Assembly: GCF_001937195.1 (NCBI RefSeq)
Contig: NZ_MSDO01000028.1
Location: 1 to 44,091 of the forward strand
From: Salinicola socius
Lineage (GTDB): Bacteria; Pseudomonadota; Gammaproteobacteria; Pseudomonadales; Halomonadaceae
Direction of reading: 5' to 3'
DNA: 44,091 nucleotides
Below, piece by piece: positions 7,812 to 17,570 of this stretch; within the stretch, counting starts at the first letter, position 1; every line of letters begins with the position of its first letter. Under the pieces are notes generated by a model. The model did no database searches, was not told where the DNA came from, and saw only the letters and a program-made list of their open reading frames with translations. Made by a program: the position numbers and the translations under genes.

Positions 7812-8232
7812 GGTCAACGGTTCCGACAGGGCTGGAAGGATCGTCGTTGCGAGGCGTGTCGTTGCGAGGCAAATCGTTGTGAGACAAGTCGTCATGAGCC
7901 AGATAGCGACGCATCAGCAACAGGCTCGACAGCACGCTGAGCAACGTGCCGACGATCAGGGCGGTCAGAATCGCCGTCCATTGATCCGCAAATTGATCGG
8001 CGACAAAGAATATCTCGACCACACCGGGCATGATCAGTAGCGCCAGCATGGCGATCAGCGGTTGGCTGATCTGGACGACATCCCGGTTCATGCGACCGCG
8101 AAAACTGAACCACAAGGTCAGCAGCAGCATCCCGATCACGCCGCTGGGCATCGGAATGTGGAACAGCCGCACCAGGGTTTGCCCCAGCAGCAGGAAGGCG
8201 AGCAGCCACAGGAAGCCGCGCAGAACGGACAT
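7804..8232 (-). CDS. lrgA: LrgA/CidA-family membrane protein with repeat-expanded tail
   Basis: A 142-residue holin-like inner-membrane protein and partner of LrgB. Four hydrophobic helices are seen (LRGFLWLLAFLLLGQTLV, VIGMLLLTLWFSF, PLIAMLALLIMPGVVEIFFV, AILTALIVGTLLSVLSSLLLM), with the family motifs IPMPSGVIGMLLL and LLIMPGVVEIF. After the last helix comes an unusual hydrophilic tail rich in Asp and Asn (LAHDDLSHNDLPRNDTPRND), encoded by 15-bp repeats. Family members normally end soon after the fourth helix. The start at 8232 is chosen as the conventional N-terminus. The gene is first of a two-gene operon with lrgB and is divergent from fba. Confidence 0.9.
   Translation of the reverse strand: MSVLRGFLWLLAFLLLGQTLVRLFHIPMPSGVIGMLLLTLWFSFRGRMNRDVVQISQPLIAMLALLIMPGVVEIFFVADQFADQWTAILTALIVGTLLSVLSSLLLMRRYLAHDDLSHNDLPRNDTPRNDDPSSPVGTVDHE
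7843..7902 (-). repeat. 15-bp tandem repeats encoding pentapeptides in the LrgA tail
   Basis: Four 15-bp units (GTCGTTGCGAGGCGT and three variants on the + strand) translate on the minus strand to LSHND, LPRND, TPRND-like pentapeptides. They lie in the last 35 codons of lrgA, 32 bases ahead of the lrgB start, so copy-number change would alter the LrgA tail without breaking the frame. Confidence 0.8.
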
Positions 8233-8797
8233 CACGGAAGTCTCGGTCGCTGAAAAGAGAGCCATCATATCAAATGCCCGGCGTTACCCGGCCGCAGTGA
8301 TGCTCGAGACAGGGCCATGGCCAACGGCTCAAGACTTTCCCATGACGATTTTCAGCCGTCGCCAGGATACGAAACGTGACAATCTGGGATAGCCCCCGTC
8401 AGGGCGTCGGGCAGAAGAGACGAGCGATGCAGAAATGATGCACGGACGTGATCTGCGGCGCATTGTCGCTTATTCTTGGCGATGATTTCGTTGTCAGTCG
8501 ATGATCGCCGCGACGAAGAGGGGTGTCGGAACGGGCGGCGCGGTGTGAAACGGCGGCAGATGTTGTTCAGTAAACCAGCGCGTGATCGGGTTCGGTGGGA
8601 CCGGTCGTGCGACGCCATCGGGCTGATACCTGCCTTTCCTGGTAGTGCGCGTTATGGTGACGCCGGGACAGGCACTATCGATTTGTCTTCCTTGGCAGAG
8701 CGGGATAGCCATCTTCGGTAGCCATCCATGGTAGAGAGGGAAGCGGCTCAGGTCGAGATTCCCCGATGACCCATCTTGAGGACAGAGGACAAGCAAC
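8233..8797. other. divergent intergenic region between lrgA and fba
   Basis: These 565 bases hold no reading frame with recognisable family features on either strand. They should contain the promoters of lrgAB (leftward) and fba (rightward). The fba start is preceded by a GAGGACA ribosome site. I saw no riboswitch, repeat or operator that I could support. Confidence 0.5.
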
Positions 8798-9850
<1,053 letters not shown>

Positions 9851-9888
9851 ACATGATGACCCGGCGTTAGACGTTGGTTGTCAGTGGC

Positions 9889-9919
9889 AAGAGCCCGGCT
9901 TTGGCCGGGCTCTTTTTTT
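9889..9919 (+). terminator. rho-independent terminator after fba
   Basis: AGAGCCCGGC-TTTG-GCCGGGCTCT followed by seven T residues, 38 bp after the fba stop. Confidence 0.92.
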
Positions 9920-9956
9920 GTCCCGATATCAGCAAGTTGTCATAGCCAGCCTTATG

Positions 9957-9968
9957 CGACTTTGGTCG
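9957..9968. promoter_or_regulatory. GACTTTRGTC dyad upstream of tctC
   Basis: CGAC-TTTG-GTCG, a short inverted repeat about 150 bp upstream of the tctC start. The same 10-mer core recurs in front of several other operons in this window, always outside coding sequence or at a gene end. Probably an activator site; the protein is unknown. Confidence 0.5.
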
Positions 9969-10117
9969 GGATACTTAAGTTGAATTGTCTGACAAAGTCG
10001 CTTTCTCTACCGTGCAAGACGTGTTCGATGATAACGCTATCATTTGATTCCCACCGGTTGGATGACACGGCGAGCCGTGCGTCGAATGGTGACAACGGAA
10101 CATGAGGGAGACGCATC

Positions 10118-11170
10118 ATGAAAGCGATTTGGAGCAAGACCTGCCTGGCAATGCTGGCCAGTGCCGCCATCGGCGTATCGGCAACGGCGCAAGCCGCTGA
10201 AGATTGTCCTATTCCGGGTAACCTGCGCGTCGTGATCGGTTCGACTTCGACCGGTGGTGATACCTATCAGGCGTCCAGCATCGTCGTCGACCAGCTCGCC
10301 AAGAAGCTCGACATCAATGCCAAGGTCGACGCCGTGGGCGTAATGGGCGCCTTCCGCGCCCTCGAGCGTGACCGCCGCGGCAACACCATCATGGTGTTCC
10401 ACGATGGCAGCTATCTCGGCAACCTCTATGGTGTGAACGGCTATCCCGACATCTTCGAGAGCTACAAGGTCGGTCCGACGTTCGCCATCAACCCGGGCAA
10501 CGCGTATCTGGTGCCGAAGGACTCGCCCTATCAGTCGATGGACGACATCATCGCAGCAGCCGGCAACGACAAGAAGATTCGTGTCGCCATCCAGCCCGGC
10601 GGCGTTTCCGAGCTCGGTTTTTCCGCGCTCAAGAACGCGGTTCGCCTCGAGCATCCGGGCAAGGAAGGTAACATCGTTGCGGTCAACACCGGCTCGCAGG
10701 CTGACAAGAACCAGCTGCTGTTCGACGGTGCGGTGGACGTCATCAACGGCTCGGTGCAGGCCAATGAGCAATACACCAACCTGCCGGAAGATGACCAGAA
10801 AGCGATGCGCTTCGTCTGGCTCACCTCGCCCGAGGAAACCATCGCCCAGACCAATGAAGAGGGCATGGGCGATACGACTCGCGAGCAGCTCATGAAGTAC
10901 GCCAACGTCGACATTCCCATGAGTGCGGACTCCGACGAGAGCTTCACCTTCGATAAGGAGTTCTTCTTCCTCTACAACAAAGACATGGATCAGGCGGCGA
11001 TCGATTGCATCGACGACACCCTGGCTCAGGTCTTCGAGGAAGACGAACTCCAGCAGCAGCTCAAGCGCACGTTCCTCGTGCCGGACTTCAAGCCGTCGAC
11101 CGAGGCTTCGGAGTGGATTCAGCAGAAGAACGGCAAGTACGAAAACATCATCAACAACCTCAAGGGTTGA
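10118..11170 (+). CDS. tctC: tripartite tricarboxylate transporter substrate-binding protein (TctC family)
   Basis: A 350-residue periplasmic binding protein with a Sec signal peptide (MKAIWSKTCLAMLASAAIGV, likely cleaved after AQA near residue 26). The mature part has the Bug/TctC layout: an N-terminal lobe with GSTSTGGDTYQASSIVVDQLAKKL, a hinge with YLVPKDSPYQSMDDIIAAA, and AIQPGGVSELGFSALKNA followed by NTGSQADKNQLLFDGAVDVINGS. It is somewhat longer than typical TctC proteins, and its C-terminal half is rich in acidic residues. It heads a tctC-tctB-tctA operon. The substrate is probably a carboxylate but cannot be read from sequence. A GACTTTGGTC dyad lies upstream. Ribosome site GGGAGACGC precedes the start. 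Confidence 0.85.
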   Translation: MKAIWSKTCLAMLASAAIGVSATAQAAEDCPIPGNLRVVIGSTSTGGDTYQASSIVVDQLAKKLDINAKVDAVGVMGAFRALERDRRGNTIMVFHDGSYLGNLYGVNGYPDIFESYKVGPTFAINPGNAYLVPKDSPYQSMDDIIAAAGNDKKIRVAIQPGGVSELGFSALKNAVRLEHPGKEGNIVAVNTGSQADKNQLLFDGAVDVINGSVQANEQYTNLPEDDQKAMRFVWLTSPEETIAQTNEEGMGDTTREQLMKYANVDIPMSADSDESFTFDKEFFFLYNKDMDQAAIDCIDDTLAQVFEEDELQQQLKRTFLVPDFKPSTEASEWIQQKNGKYENIINNLKG

Positions 11171-11263
11171 TCCTGCGGCGTGCCGGCCGGCGTTCGCTGG
11201 CCGGCACGGTTCGTTTTCACCAAAGATACTGCCGGCGACGCCCCGGCGCAGGAGCCGCTTTCC

Positions 11264-11707
11264 ATGGAAAGCCAATGGTTGTCGCTATTCGATGTGACTA
11301 TCGACTTCGATCAATCGCATCTCTTTTTCCCCCGAATCGTCACTTGGATACTGCTCATCCTGCTGGCTGCGATTCTGCTGACTCGTTACCGCTTGCTGGT
11401 GCCGGGCTTGAAACATGCGGGTCGCGTGCTGGCCGGGCGCGAGGGCGATTTCGATCGCAAGCGATTCTTCGGCACGCTGGCGCTGACGACCGTCTACTTC
11501 TACATGATGGGCGTGTTGAGCGATGTCTTTCCCAATACGGGATACAGCTTCCTGATCTGCTCTATCGTTTTCGTGTTCCTGTTATCGCTTTTGTACGTTG
11601 GCCAGTTGTCGCGGCGGCTGGTGGTGATCATTGTGTTGAACGCACTGATTGCACCCGCGATTGCGTGGTATGTGCTCGCGCAACTGTTTCGCATCACGCT
11701 GCCCTGA
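11264..11707 (+). CDS. tctB: tripartite tricarboxylate transporter small membrane subunit (TctB family)
   Basis: A 147-residue membrane protein with about four hydrophobic helices (IVTWILLILLAAILLTRYRL, FFGTLALTTVYFYMMGVL, SFLICSIVFVFLLSLLYVG, LVVIIVLNALIAPAIAWYVL). This is the size and topology of TctB, the small permease subunit. The start at 11264 (MESQWLSLF) is preferred; the frame continues back to 11180 but that leader is not membrane-like. It lies between tctC and tctA, the standard order, and ends 18 bp before tctA. Sequence conservation in this family is low, so the call rests mostly on topology and context. Confidence 0.82.
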   Translation: MESQWLSLFDVTIDFDQSHLFFPRIVTWILLILLAAILLTRYRLLVPGLKHAGRVLAGREGDFDRKRFFGTLALTTVYFYMMGVLSDVFPNTGYSFLICSIVFVFLLSLLYVGQLSRRLVVIIVLNALIAPAIAWYVLAQLFRITLP

Positions 11708-11725
11708 CCATCGGAGACTCGCCTC

Positions 11726-13228
11726 ATGGATATCCTGTCTCACCTAACACCGATGTTCTTCGGGCTGATCGCCGCGGGAACATTGATCGGCATCATTTTC
11801 GGTGCCATTCCCGGTATGACCGCGACCATGGCCGTCGCTGTCTGCCTGCCTCTGACCTACGCCTTCGGTCTCGAGAATGGCGTTGCGCTGCTGCTAGGTC
11901 TCTATGTCGGCGGGATCTCCGGCGGTATGGTGCCGGCGGTGCTGCTCAATATTCCCGGTACGCCTTCGTCGATCTGTACCACGTTCGATGGCTATCCCAT
12001 GGCCCAAAAGGGCGAGGGCGAACGCGCACTCAAGACCGGCATCGTCGCCTCGATCTTCGGCGGGCTTTTCAGTGCGGCCGTTCTTTTCTTCTTTGCTCCG
12101 GTACTGGCGGATTTCGCGATCAAGTTCTCGAACGTCGAGAAATTCCTGATCATTTTGCTGGCGCTGACCGTCATCGCCTCGCTCTGTTCGAACTTGCTGA
12201 TGGGTATTTTCAGCGGCGTGCTGGGCGTCTGGCTGAGTCTGATCGGTACCTACTCGATCATGGAGGGCGGTAACGGCGAGACCCGTCTGATGTTCGACTT
12301 CATGGAGTACTACCTGATCGACGGCTTCTCGCTGCTGCCGGTGCTGATCGGTATCTTCGGTCTGACCACGGTGCTGCTCGATGCCGAGACCGGGTTCAAG
12401 GGCGACAGTGAACACGGCCGGATCTCACTCAAGGGCGGCAAGAAATTCTCTTTCGGCGTGTTCAAGGGTCAGTTGACCAACTTGGTTCGCTCTTCGGGGA
12501 TCGGCACCTTCGTCGGCATGCTGCCGGGCGTCGGCGGCAGTGCGGCGTCGGTACTGGCTTACAGCCAGGAGAAGAACTTTTCGCGTGACTCCTCGCAAAT
12601 GGGCAAGGGCGCACCGCAGGGCATCGTATCCTCGGAGGCATCCAACAATGCTCTGACAGGGGGCGCGCTGGTACCGCTGCTCTCGCTGGGCATCCCGGGA
12701 GATTCCACCACCGCGATCCTGATCGGGGCGTTCACGCTGCAGGGCATCCAGGTCGGACCGCTGTTCATCGGCAATAACATGGATACCTGGTATCTGATCA
12801 TCATTGCGCTGGTCATCGCCAACGTGCTGATGTTCGGCATCATGTACTTTGCGATTCGGCATATTGCCAAGGTGATTGAAGTTCCCAAGTACATTCTCTA
12901 CCCGCTGATCATCATGATGTGCGTGGTCGGGGCGTATGCGATCAATTACGGCATCATGTTCGATGTGTGGACACTGTTGCTCTTCGGCGTCTTTGGTTGG
13001 GTCGCGCACAAGATCGGTCTGGAAACCGTGCCACTGATCATCGGCTTCATTCTTGGCAAGTCGGCAGAGGTCTACTTCGTGAAGAGTCTCGAGTCCTACG
13101 GCAACTATTCGATCTTCTTCACCAAGAGCCCGATCGCCATGTTCCTGTGGGTCTTGATTGCGGTATCACTGGCCTTCGCGATCTATCTCAACATCCGCAA
13201 CCGGCGCCAGCCTGAAATCGAAAGCTGA
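11726..13228 (+). CDS. tctA: tripartite tricarboxylate transporter large permease (TctA family)
   Basis: A 500-residue inner-membrane permease with about twelve hydrophobic segments. Clear family motifs are GAIPGMTATMAVAVCLPLTY near the N-terminus, YVGGISGGMVPAVLLNIPGTPSS in the first half, and their pseudo-repeat in the second half, GMLPGVGGSAASVLAYSQEK with GALVPLLSLGIPGDSTTAILIGAF. It uses a cation gradient with TctB and the TctC binding protein to import a carboxylate. The ribosome site is GGAGA, nine bases before the start. A strong terminator closes the operon. Confidence 0.95.
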   Translation: MDILSHLTPMFFGLIAAGTLIGIIFGAIPGMTATMAVAVCLPLTYAFGLENGVALLLGLYVGGISGGMVPAVLLNIPGTPSSICTTFDGYPMAQKGEGERALKTGIVASIFGGLFSAAVLFFFAPVLADFAIKFSNVEKFLIILLALTVIASLCSNLLMGIFSGVLGVWLSLIGTYSIMEGGNGETRLMFDFMEYYLIDGFSLLPVLIGIFGLTTVLLDAETGFKGDSEHGRISLKGGKKFSFGVFKGQLTNLVRSSGIGTFVGMLPGVGGSAASVLAYSQEKNFSRDSSQMGKGAPQGIVSSEASNNALTGGALVPLLSLGIPGDSTTAILIGAFTLQGIQVGPLFIGNNMDTWYLIIIALVIANVLMFGIMYFAIRHIAKVIEVPKYILYPLIIMMCVVGAYAINYGIMFDVWTLLLFGVFGWVAHKIGLETVPLIIGFILGKSAEVYFVKSLESYGNYSIFFTKSPIAMFLWVLIAVSLAFAIYLNIRNRRQPEIES

Positions 13229-13245
13229 ACCGTCGTTAGTCATGC

Positions 13246-13282
13246 AAAAGCCCCGCCATCAGTGATGGCGGGGCTTTTTTTT
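13246..13282 (+). terminator. rho-independent terminator after tctA
   Basis: AAAAGCCCCGCCATC-AGT-GATGGCGGGGCTTTTTTTT: a 10-12 bp stem and eight T residues. The flanking A-run makes it usable in both directions, so it may also serve ribH, which converges on it. Confidence 0.93.
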
Positions 13283-13331
13283 CCACGCCCGTTGTTGGCG
13301 TGTTCTTGATTCACAGGCCCCGCGGGCCGGA

Positions 13332-13829
13332 TCAGTCGGCGCTAAGCTTCCGCACCTGATTGAGATTCTCCATCGTCGTCAGACACGCCTCGGCCGCTTC
13401 GCGCCCCTTGGTCAGGAAGTGCTGCCGGAAGAACGCGGTATGCGCCTCGTGTTCGTGGAAGTGATGCGGTGTCAGCACGGCGGAGAGCACCGGCACTTCC
13501 TGCTCCAATTGCAGCGCCATCAGCGCGTCGATCACGGCGGTGGAGACGAAGTCATGACGGTAGATGCCGCCGTCGACGACGAACCCTGAGGCGACGATCG
13601 CCGCGTAGCGGCCGCTCTTCGCCAGCAGCTTGGCCTGCAGCGGGATCTCGAACACGCCGGGAACGGTGAAGGTGTCGACCTGATCGGCGGAGAAGCCGCG
13701 TTCGGAGACGGCTTCCAGGAAGGCGGCGTGGCAATTGCCGACGATATCACCGTGCCAGTCGGCGCGGATGAAGGCGATGCGTTGCGACAGCGTCTGGGGG
13801 GAGAGCTGCGGCGGATAGGACTGATTCAT
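13332..13829 (-). CDS. ribH: 6,7-dimethyl-8-ribityllumazine synthase, type II (RibH2-like)
   Basis: Penultimate step of riboflavin synthesis: condensation of 5-amino-6-ribitylaminouracil with dihydroxybutanone phosphate. The 165-residue protein closely follows Brucella-type RibH2 rather than the icosahedral housekeeping enzyme: RIAFIRADWHGDIV, VDTFTVPGVFEIPLQAKLLAKSGRYAAIVASGFVVDGGIYRHDFVSTAVI (with the active-site histidine in YRHDFV), and VLSAVLTPHHFHEHEAH near the end. RibH2 proteins form decamers. An FMN riboswitch lies in its leader, so expression should fall when FMN is plentiful. It is divergent from the EryD-like regulator and not next to other rib genes, suggesting a second, inducible copy. 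Confidence 0.93.
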   Translation of the reverse strand: MNQSYPPQLSPQTLSQRIAFIRADWHGDIVGNCHAAFLEAVSERGFSADQVDTFTVPGVFEIPLQAKLLAKSGRYAAIVASGFVVDGGIYRHDFVSTAVIDALMALQLEQEVPVLSAVLTPHHFHEHEAHTAFFRQHFLTKGREAAEACLTTMENLNQVRKLSAD

Positions 13830-13983
13830 GGTCGTTTCCTGAACGTTGGTTAACCAGAATCAGGGCTGCGGATCCGCTTGAGGTCGGAGCTGGCGGGTAA
13901 GCGTCGATCAATGGTGAAACATCGATAGCGACGGATGAACCGGCCGGATCGTCATTAGGTTTTCAAATCCTAGCAAGGGGAAC

Positions 13984-14142
13984 CGTTCTCTTTCATCCGG
14001 ACTATCACCGTCGGCTTCGGAATGACACCGAATCTGCTGACCTCGAAGGCGATGCCTTCGAGCGCTCGCGGGCTGAGATGCTGGCGTCTTTCCACGCCGC
14101 ATCATCACCGCCGGTGGGGACTTTCACCCCGCCCTGAGAACC
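13984..14142 (-). promoter_or_regulatory. FMN riboswitch (RFN element)
   Basis: Reading the minus strand from 14142, the conserved RFN blocks appear in order: TTCTCAGGGCGGGGTG, CCCACCGGCGGTGATG, AGCCCGCGAGCGC, GGTCAGCAGATTCGGTG, TTCCGAAGCCGACGGTGAT and AGTCCGGATGAAAGAGAA. The variable helix AAGGCATCGCCTT lies in the middle. It precedes ribH by about 155 bases. That gap should hold the expression platform; I could not identify a clear terminator in it, so control of translation is as likely as control of transcription. Confidence 0.97.
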
Positions 14143-14293
14143 GACTGCGGCGAACCGCAATCCGCCAATAGTCTACGCCGTTCCTGGCCCGCGAGAAAGC
14201 CGGAGTCGAGGGCGCTTGTGGTATCGTTGGGCGGCCGAGCCGAGCCGGATTCGACCTTTCAGAATTCGATTTTCTCAAAACATGGAAGCGTGC

Positions 14294-15280
14294 ATGAACG
14301 AGCGCAACGAAAACGCCGATATCGCCCTGATGACGGAAATTGCCACTCTCTATTACACCGAGGGGGAAACGCAGGAGGTCATCGCCAATCGGCTGGGGAT
14401 CTCTCGCGTCAAGGCGGGGCGGTTGCTCAAGCGTGCGCAGGCAGAAGGTATCGTCGACGTCAGGGTGCGTCAGCATCCCGCCGTCAGTGCGGAAATCGAA
14501 CAGGCGCTCAAGCGGCGTTTCGGCATCAAGCGCGCCCTGATCGCGCTCGATCATGCCGATTCCGACGGTCAGCGGGCCAACGTGGCGAGCCTGGTGGCCG
14601 ATCATCTCTCCCGCCAGTTGAGCGAAGGGGCGATCGTCGCCGTCGGTATGGGCCGCAATGTCGGAGCCGTGGCGGACAACGTGTTCGAGCAGGGCCAGCG
14701 CCAGTGTTCCTTCGTTTGCGCCATCGGAGGATCGGTGCGGGCCGGGGAGTACATGAATCCCGACCATATCTGCCGGCGCCTGGCGATCAAGTTCGGCGGC
14801 GACAGCGAGACGCTCTATGCGCCGGCACTGGTGCAGAATCTCGAGCTGCGCGACGCGATGTACGAAAATCCGACCATTCGCCAGACGCTGGACCGAGCCC
14901 GACGCGCCGATCTCGCCCTGATCGGCATCGGCGATCTCAGCGAAAACAGCAACATGGTGCGGATGGGCTGGTTCACGCCGCAGGAGACCGCCGAGGCGCG
15001 GCTTTCCGGCACCGTCGGCGACATGATGGGCTACGACTTCATCGACATCTACGGCCGGCCGTCGATGACACCGATGCAGGGCCGCGTCATCGGCCTGACC
15101 ATCACCGATCTGGCGCGTATTCCCGACGTCATCGCCATCGCCGCCGAGAACACCAAGGCGGCCGGCATTCTCGGGGCGCTACGCACGGGCGTCATCGATA
15201 CGCTCGCGACCAGCGTCACCAACGCCCATACCATTCTGCGCCTGGATGAAGCGACGCGGGTCGACGACAAACCCGACTAG
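14294..15280 (+). CDS. SorC/DeoR-type sugar-binding transcriptional regulator (EryD-like)
   Basis: A 328-residue regulator with an N-terminal helix-turn-helix (ALMTEIATLYYTEGETQEVIANRLGISRVKAGRLLKRAQAEGIV, residues about 10-55) and a C-terminal sugar-phosphate-binding SorC domain with the glycine-rich phosphate loop VAVGMGRNVGAVADNV and VCAIGGSVRAGEY. SorC-family proteins include EryD, the erythritol-operon regulator of Brucella and rhizobia, and proteins of this type bind phosphorylated sugars. Its position beside tkt and the tetritol genes supports an EryD-like role, with a tetrulose phosphate as plausible effector. Start alternatives are 14282 and 14294; the latter has a weak GGAAG site. 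It is divergent from ribH and converges with tkt. Confidence 0.82.
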   Translation: MNERNENADIALMTEIATLYYTEGETQEVIANRLGISRVKAGRLLKRAQAEGIVDVRVRQHPAVSAEIEQALKRRFGIKRALIALDHADSDGQRANVASLVADHLSRQLSEGAIVAVGMGRNVGAVADNVFEQGQRQCSFVCAIGGSVRAGEYMNPDHICRRLAIKFGGDSETLYAPALVQNLELRDAMYENPTIRQTLDRARRADLALIGIGDLSENSNMVRMGWFTPQETAEARLSGTVGDMMGYDFIDIYGRPSMTPMQGRVIGLTITDLARIPDVIAIAAENTKAAGILGALRTGVIDTLATSVTNAHTILRLDEATRVDDKPD

Positions 15281-15366
15281 GTTTTGCCTGACCATCGCTC
15301 GATGGCTTTTCCGACCCATCCGGATCGTTGCGGCGCTCGCCCCGGCTGGCAACGAATCCGCCAACG

Positions 15367-15394
15367 AAAAACGCCCGGCCAGGGCCGGGCGTTT
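15367..15394. terminator. terminator between the convergent EryD-like gene and tkt
   Basis: AAACGCCCGGCC-AGG-GCCGGGCGTTT, a 12-bp perfect stem. On the minus strand it is followed by a T-run (GCGTTTTTCG), so it mainly serves tkt, but it may work both ways. Confidence 0.85.
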
Positions 15395-15446
15395 CGATGA
15401 GTGCCTGCGTCGGGCGTCGATGGTCAGCCCATCCGAGCCTCGAAGG

Positions 15447-17441
15447 TCAACCCAGCAGCTTCTCGGCGCGAGCGACGACGTTGTCGACGGTGAAGCCGAA
15501 GTGCTTGAACAGATCGCCGGCCTTGCCTGACTCGCCGTAGGTGGTCATGCCGATGACGTCGCCGTCGAGACCGACGTACTTGTACCAGGTCGACGGAATG
15601 GCCGCTTCTACCGCCAGACGCGAGCGGACTGCTCTGGGCAGCACGGACTCGCGATAGCTCTCGTCCTGCTCGTCGAAAGCGCTGGTGCAGGGCATGGAAA
15701 CCACGCGGACTCGCTTGCCCTTGCCTTCGAGCTCCTTGGCGGCATCCATCGCCAGGCCCACCTCGGATCCGGTGGCGATCAGGATCAGTTCAGGCTTGCC
15801 ACCTTCGGCATCTTTCAGCACGTAGCCGCCGCGACGGATGTTCTTCAACTGAGATTCGTCACGTGACTGCGCCGGTAGGTCCTGACGCGAGAAGATCAGC
15901 GCCGTCGGCCCTTTCTCCCGCTTCAGCCCCTCGACCCAGGCCGCCGTGGTTTCGGTGGCATCGCACGGACGCCAGGTCGCCAGGCCCGGCAGGTTACGCA
16001 GATCCGCCAGTTGCTCGATAGGCTGGTGTGTCGGGCCGTCTTCGCCCAGGCCGATGGAGTCGTGAGTGAAGACATGGAGGATCCGGGTGTGCGACAGCGC
16101 CGACATGCGCACGGCATTGTGCATGTACTCCATGAACACCAGGAAGGTGGCGTCATAAGGAATGAAACCACCATGGGTGGCGATCCCGTTGGCAATCGCT
16201 CCCATGCCGAATTCGCGCACGCCGTAGTGCAGATAGCCGCCGTTGAAGTCGTCCTTGGTGATCGCCTTGGCGCCTTTCCACAGCGTCAGGTTGGACGGTG
16301 CCAGGTCGGCGCTGCCGCCGAACAGTTCGGGCAGATCCGGCCCCAGTTCATTGAGCACGCCCAGCGACGCCTTGCGGGAGGCGGTGGTCTCGGACTTCTC
16401 CTGAGCGGCCTTGATCAGGGCGTCACCGTCGAAGGTGGCCGGCAGTTCGCCGTTGTAGCGGCGCTTGAGCTCCTTGGCGAGTTCCGGATGCGCCTTCTCG
16501 TAGGCGGCCAGCTTCTCGTCGTATTCGGCTTCGAGCTTCCGGCCCTTGTCGCGCGCGTCCCATGCCTGATAGTACTCGTCGGGGATCTCGAAGGCCGGGT
16601 ATTCCCAGCCGAGTTGCTTGCGCGCCGCGGCGACTTCGTCTTCGCCCAGAGCGGCACCGTGGCTCTCTTCCTTGCCGGCCTTGTTGGGCGAGCCGAAGCC
16701 GATGACCGTCTTGCACATGATCAGCGACGGCTTGTCGGTCACGCGCTTGGCTTCTTCGATGGCGGCGCTGATCTGTTCCGCATCGTGGCCGTCGACATCG
16801 CGGATCACGTGCCAGTGATAGGCTTCGAAACGCTTGCCGGTATCGTCGGTGAACCAGCCTTCGACTTCGCCATCGATCGAGATGCCGTTGTCGTCGTAGA
16901 ACACGACCAGATTGCCGAGACCGAGCGTGCCGGCCAGCGAGCACGCCTCGTGGCTGATGCCTTCCATCAGGCAGCCGTCGCCCGCGAAGACCCAGACGCG
17001 GTGGTCGACGATCTCGTGGCCGTCACGATTGAACTGCGCGGCCAGCGTGCGCTCGGCGATGGCCATGCCGACACCGTTGGCCAGCCCCTGACCCAGCGGA
17101 CCGGTGGTGGTTTCGATGCCGGCGGTGTAGCCGTGTTCCGGATGACCGGGGGTTTTCGAACCCAACTGACGGAAGTTCTCGAGCTCCTTCATCGGCAGGT
17201 CGTATCCGGTCAGATGAAGCAGCGAGTAGTGCAGCATCGAACCGTGACCGTTGGAGAGAATGAAGCGGTCGCGATCTTCCCAATCCGGGTTGGTCGGGTT
17301 GTGCTTGAGATGATCGTTCCACAGCACTTCCGCGATATCCGCCATGCCCATCGGCATACCGGGGTGGCCGGAGTTGGCCTTCTGTACCGCGTCCATGGAA
17401 AGCGCACGGATGGCGTTGGCTAGCTGACGACGAGATGGCAT
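15447..17441 (-). CDS. tkt: transketolase
   Basis: A 664-residue thiamine-diphosphate enzyme that moves two-carbon units between ketoses and aldoses, including from a ketose phosphate to D-erythrose 4-phosphate. The N-terminal motif is [24 protein letters not shown]. The ThDP/Mg site is [35 protein letters not shown] and the catalytic region [23 protein letters not shown] with [13 protein letters not shown]. Its usual neighbours are metK, epd, pgk and fba. Here the EryD-like gene is just downstream and the tetritol TIM and kinase genes are just upstream on the same strand (129 bp to tpiA), so it can absorb the E4P made by that pathway. It is most likely also the housekeeping enzyme. Confidence 0.97.
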   Translation of the reverse strand: MPSRRQLANAIRALSMDAVQKANSGHPGMPMGMADIAEVLWNDHLKHNPTNPDWEDRDRFILSNGHGSMLHYSLLHLTGYDLPMKELENFRQLGSKTPGHPEHGYTAGIETTTGPLGQGLANGVGMAIAERTLAAQFNRDGHEIVDHRVWVFAGDGCLMEGISHEACSLAGTLGLGNLVVFYDDNGISIDGEVEGWFTDDTGKRFEAYHWHVIRDVDGHDAEQISAAIEEAKRVTDKPSLIMCKTVIGFGSPNKAGKEESHGAALGEDEVAAARKQLGWEYPAFEIPDEYYQAWDARDKGRKLEAEYDEKLAAYEKAHPELAKELKRRYNGELPATFDGDALIKAAQEKSETTASRKASLGVLNELGPDLPELFGGSADLAPSNLTLWKGAKAITKDDFNGGYLHYGVREFGMGAIANGIATHGGFIPYDATFLVFMEYMHNAVRMSALSHTRILHVFTHDSIGLGEDGPTHQPIEQLADLRNLPGLATWRPCDATETTAAWVEGLKREKGPTALIFSRQDLPAQSRDESQLKNIRRGGYVLKDAEGGKPELILIATGSEVGLAMDAAKELEGKGKRVRVVSMPCTSAFDEQDESYRESVLPRAVRSRLAVEAAIPSTWYKYVGLDGDVIGMTTYGESGKAGDLFKHFGFTVDNVVARAEKLLG

Positions 17442-17570
17442 TGGCTTTCGGATCCCCTAGATCGTATATGGATGATGGCGCGAGACGTGATCTGGCATGC
17501 ATCGTGACGCATGTGTCTGGCTGGATGCGATCACTCGATTCGATGCGATTGTCTCGTCCGAGGTGAATGA

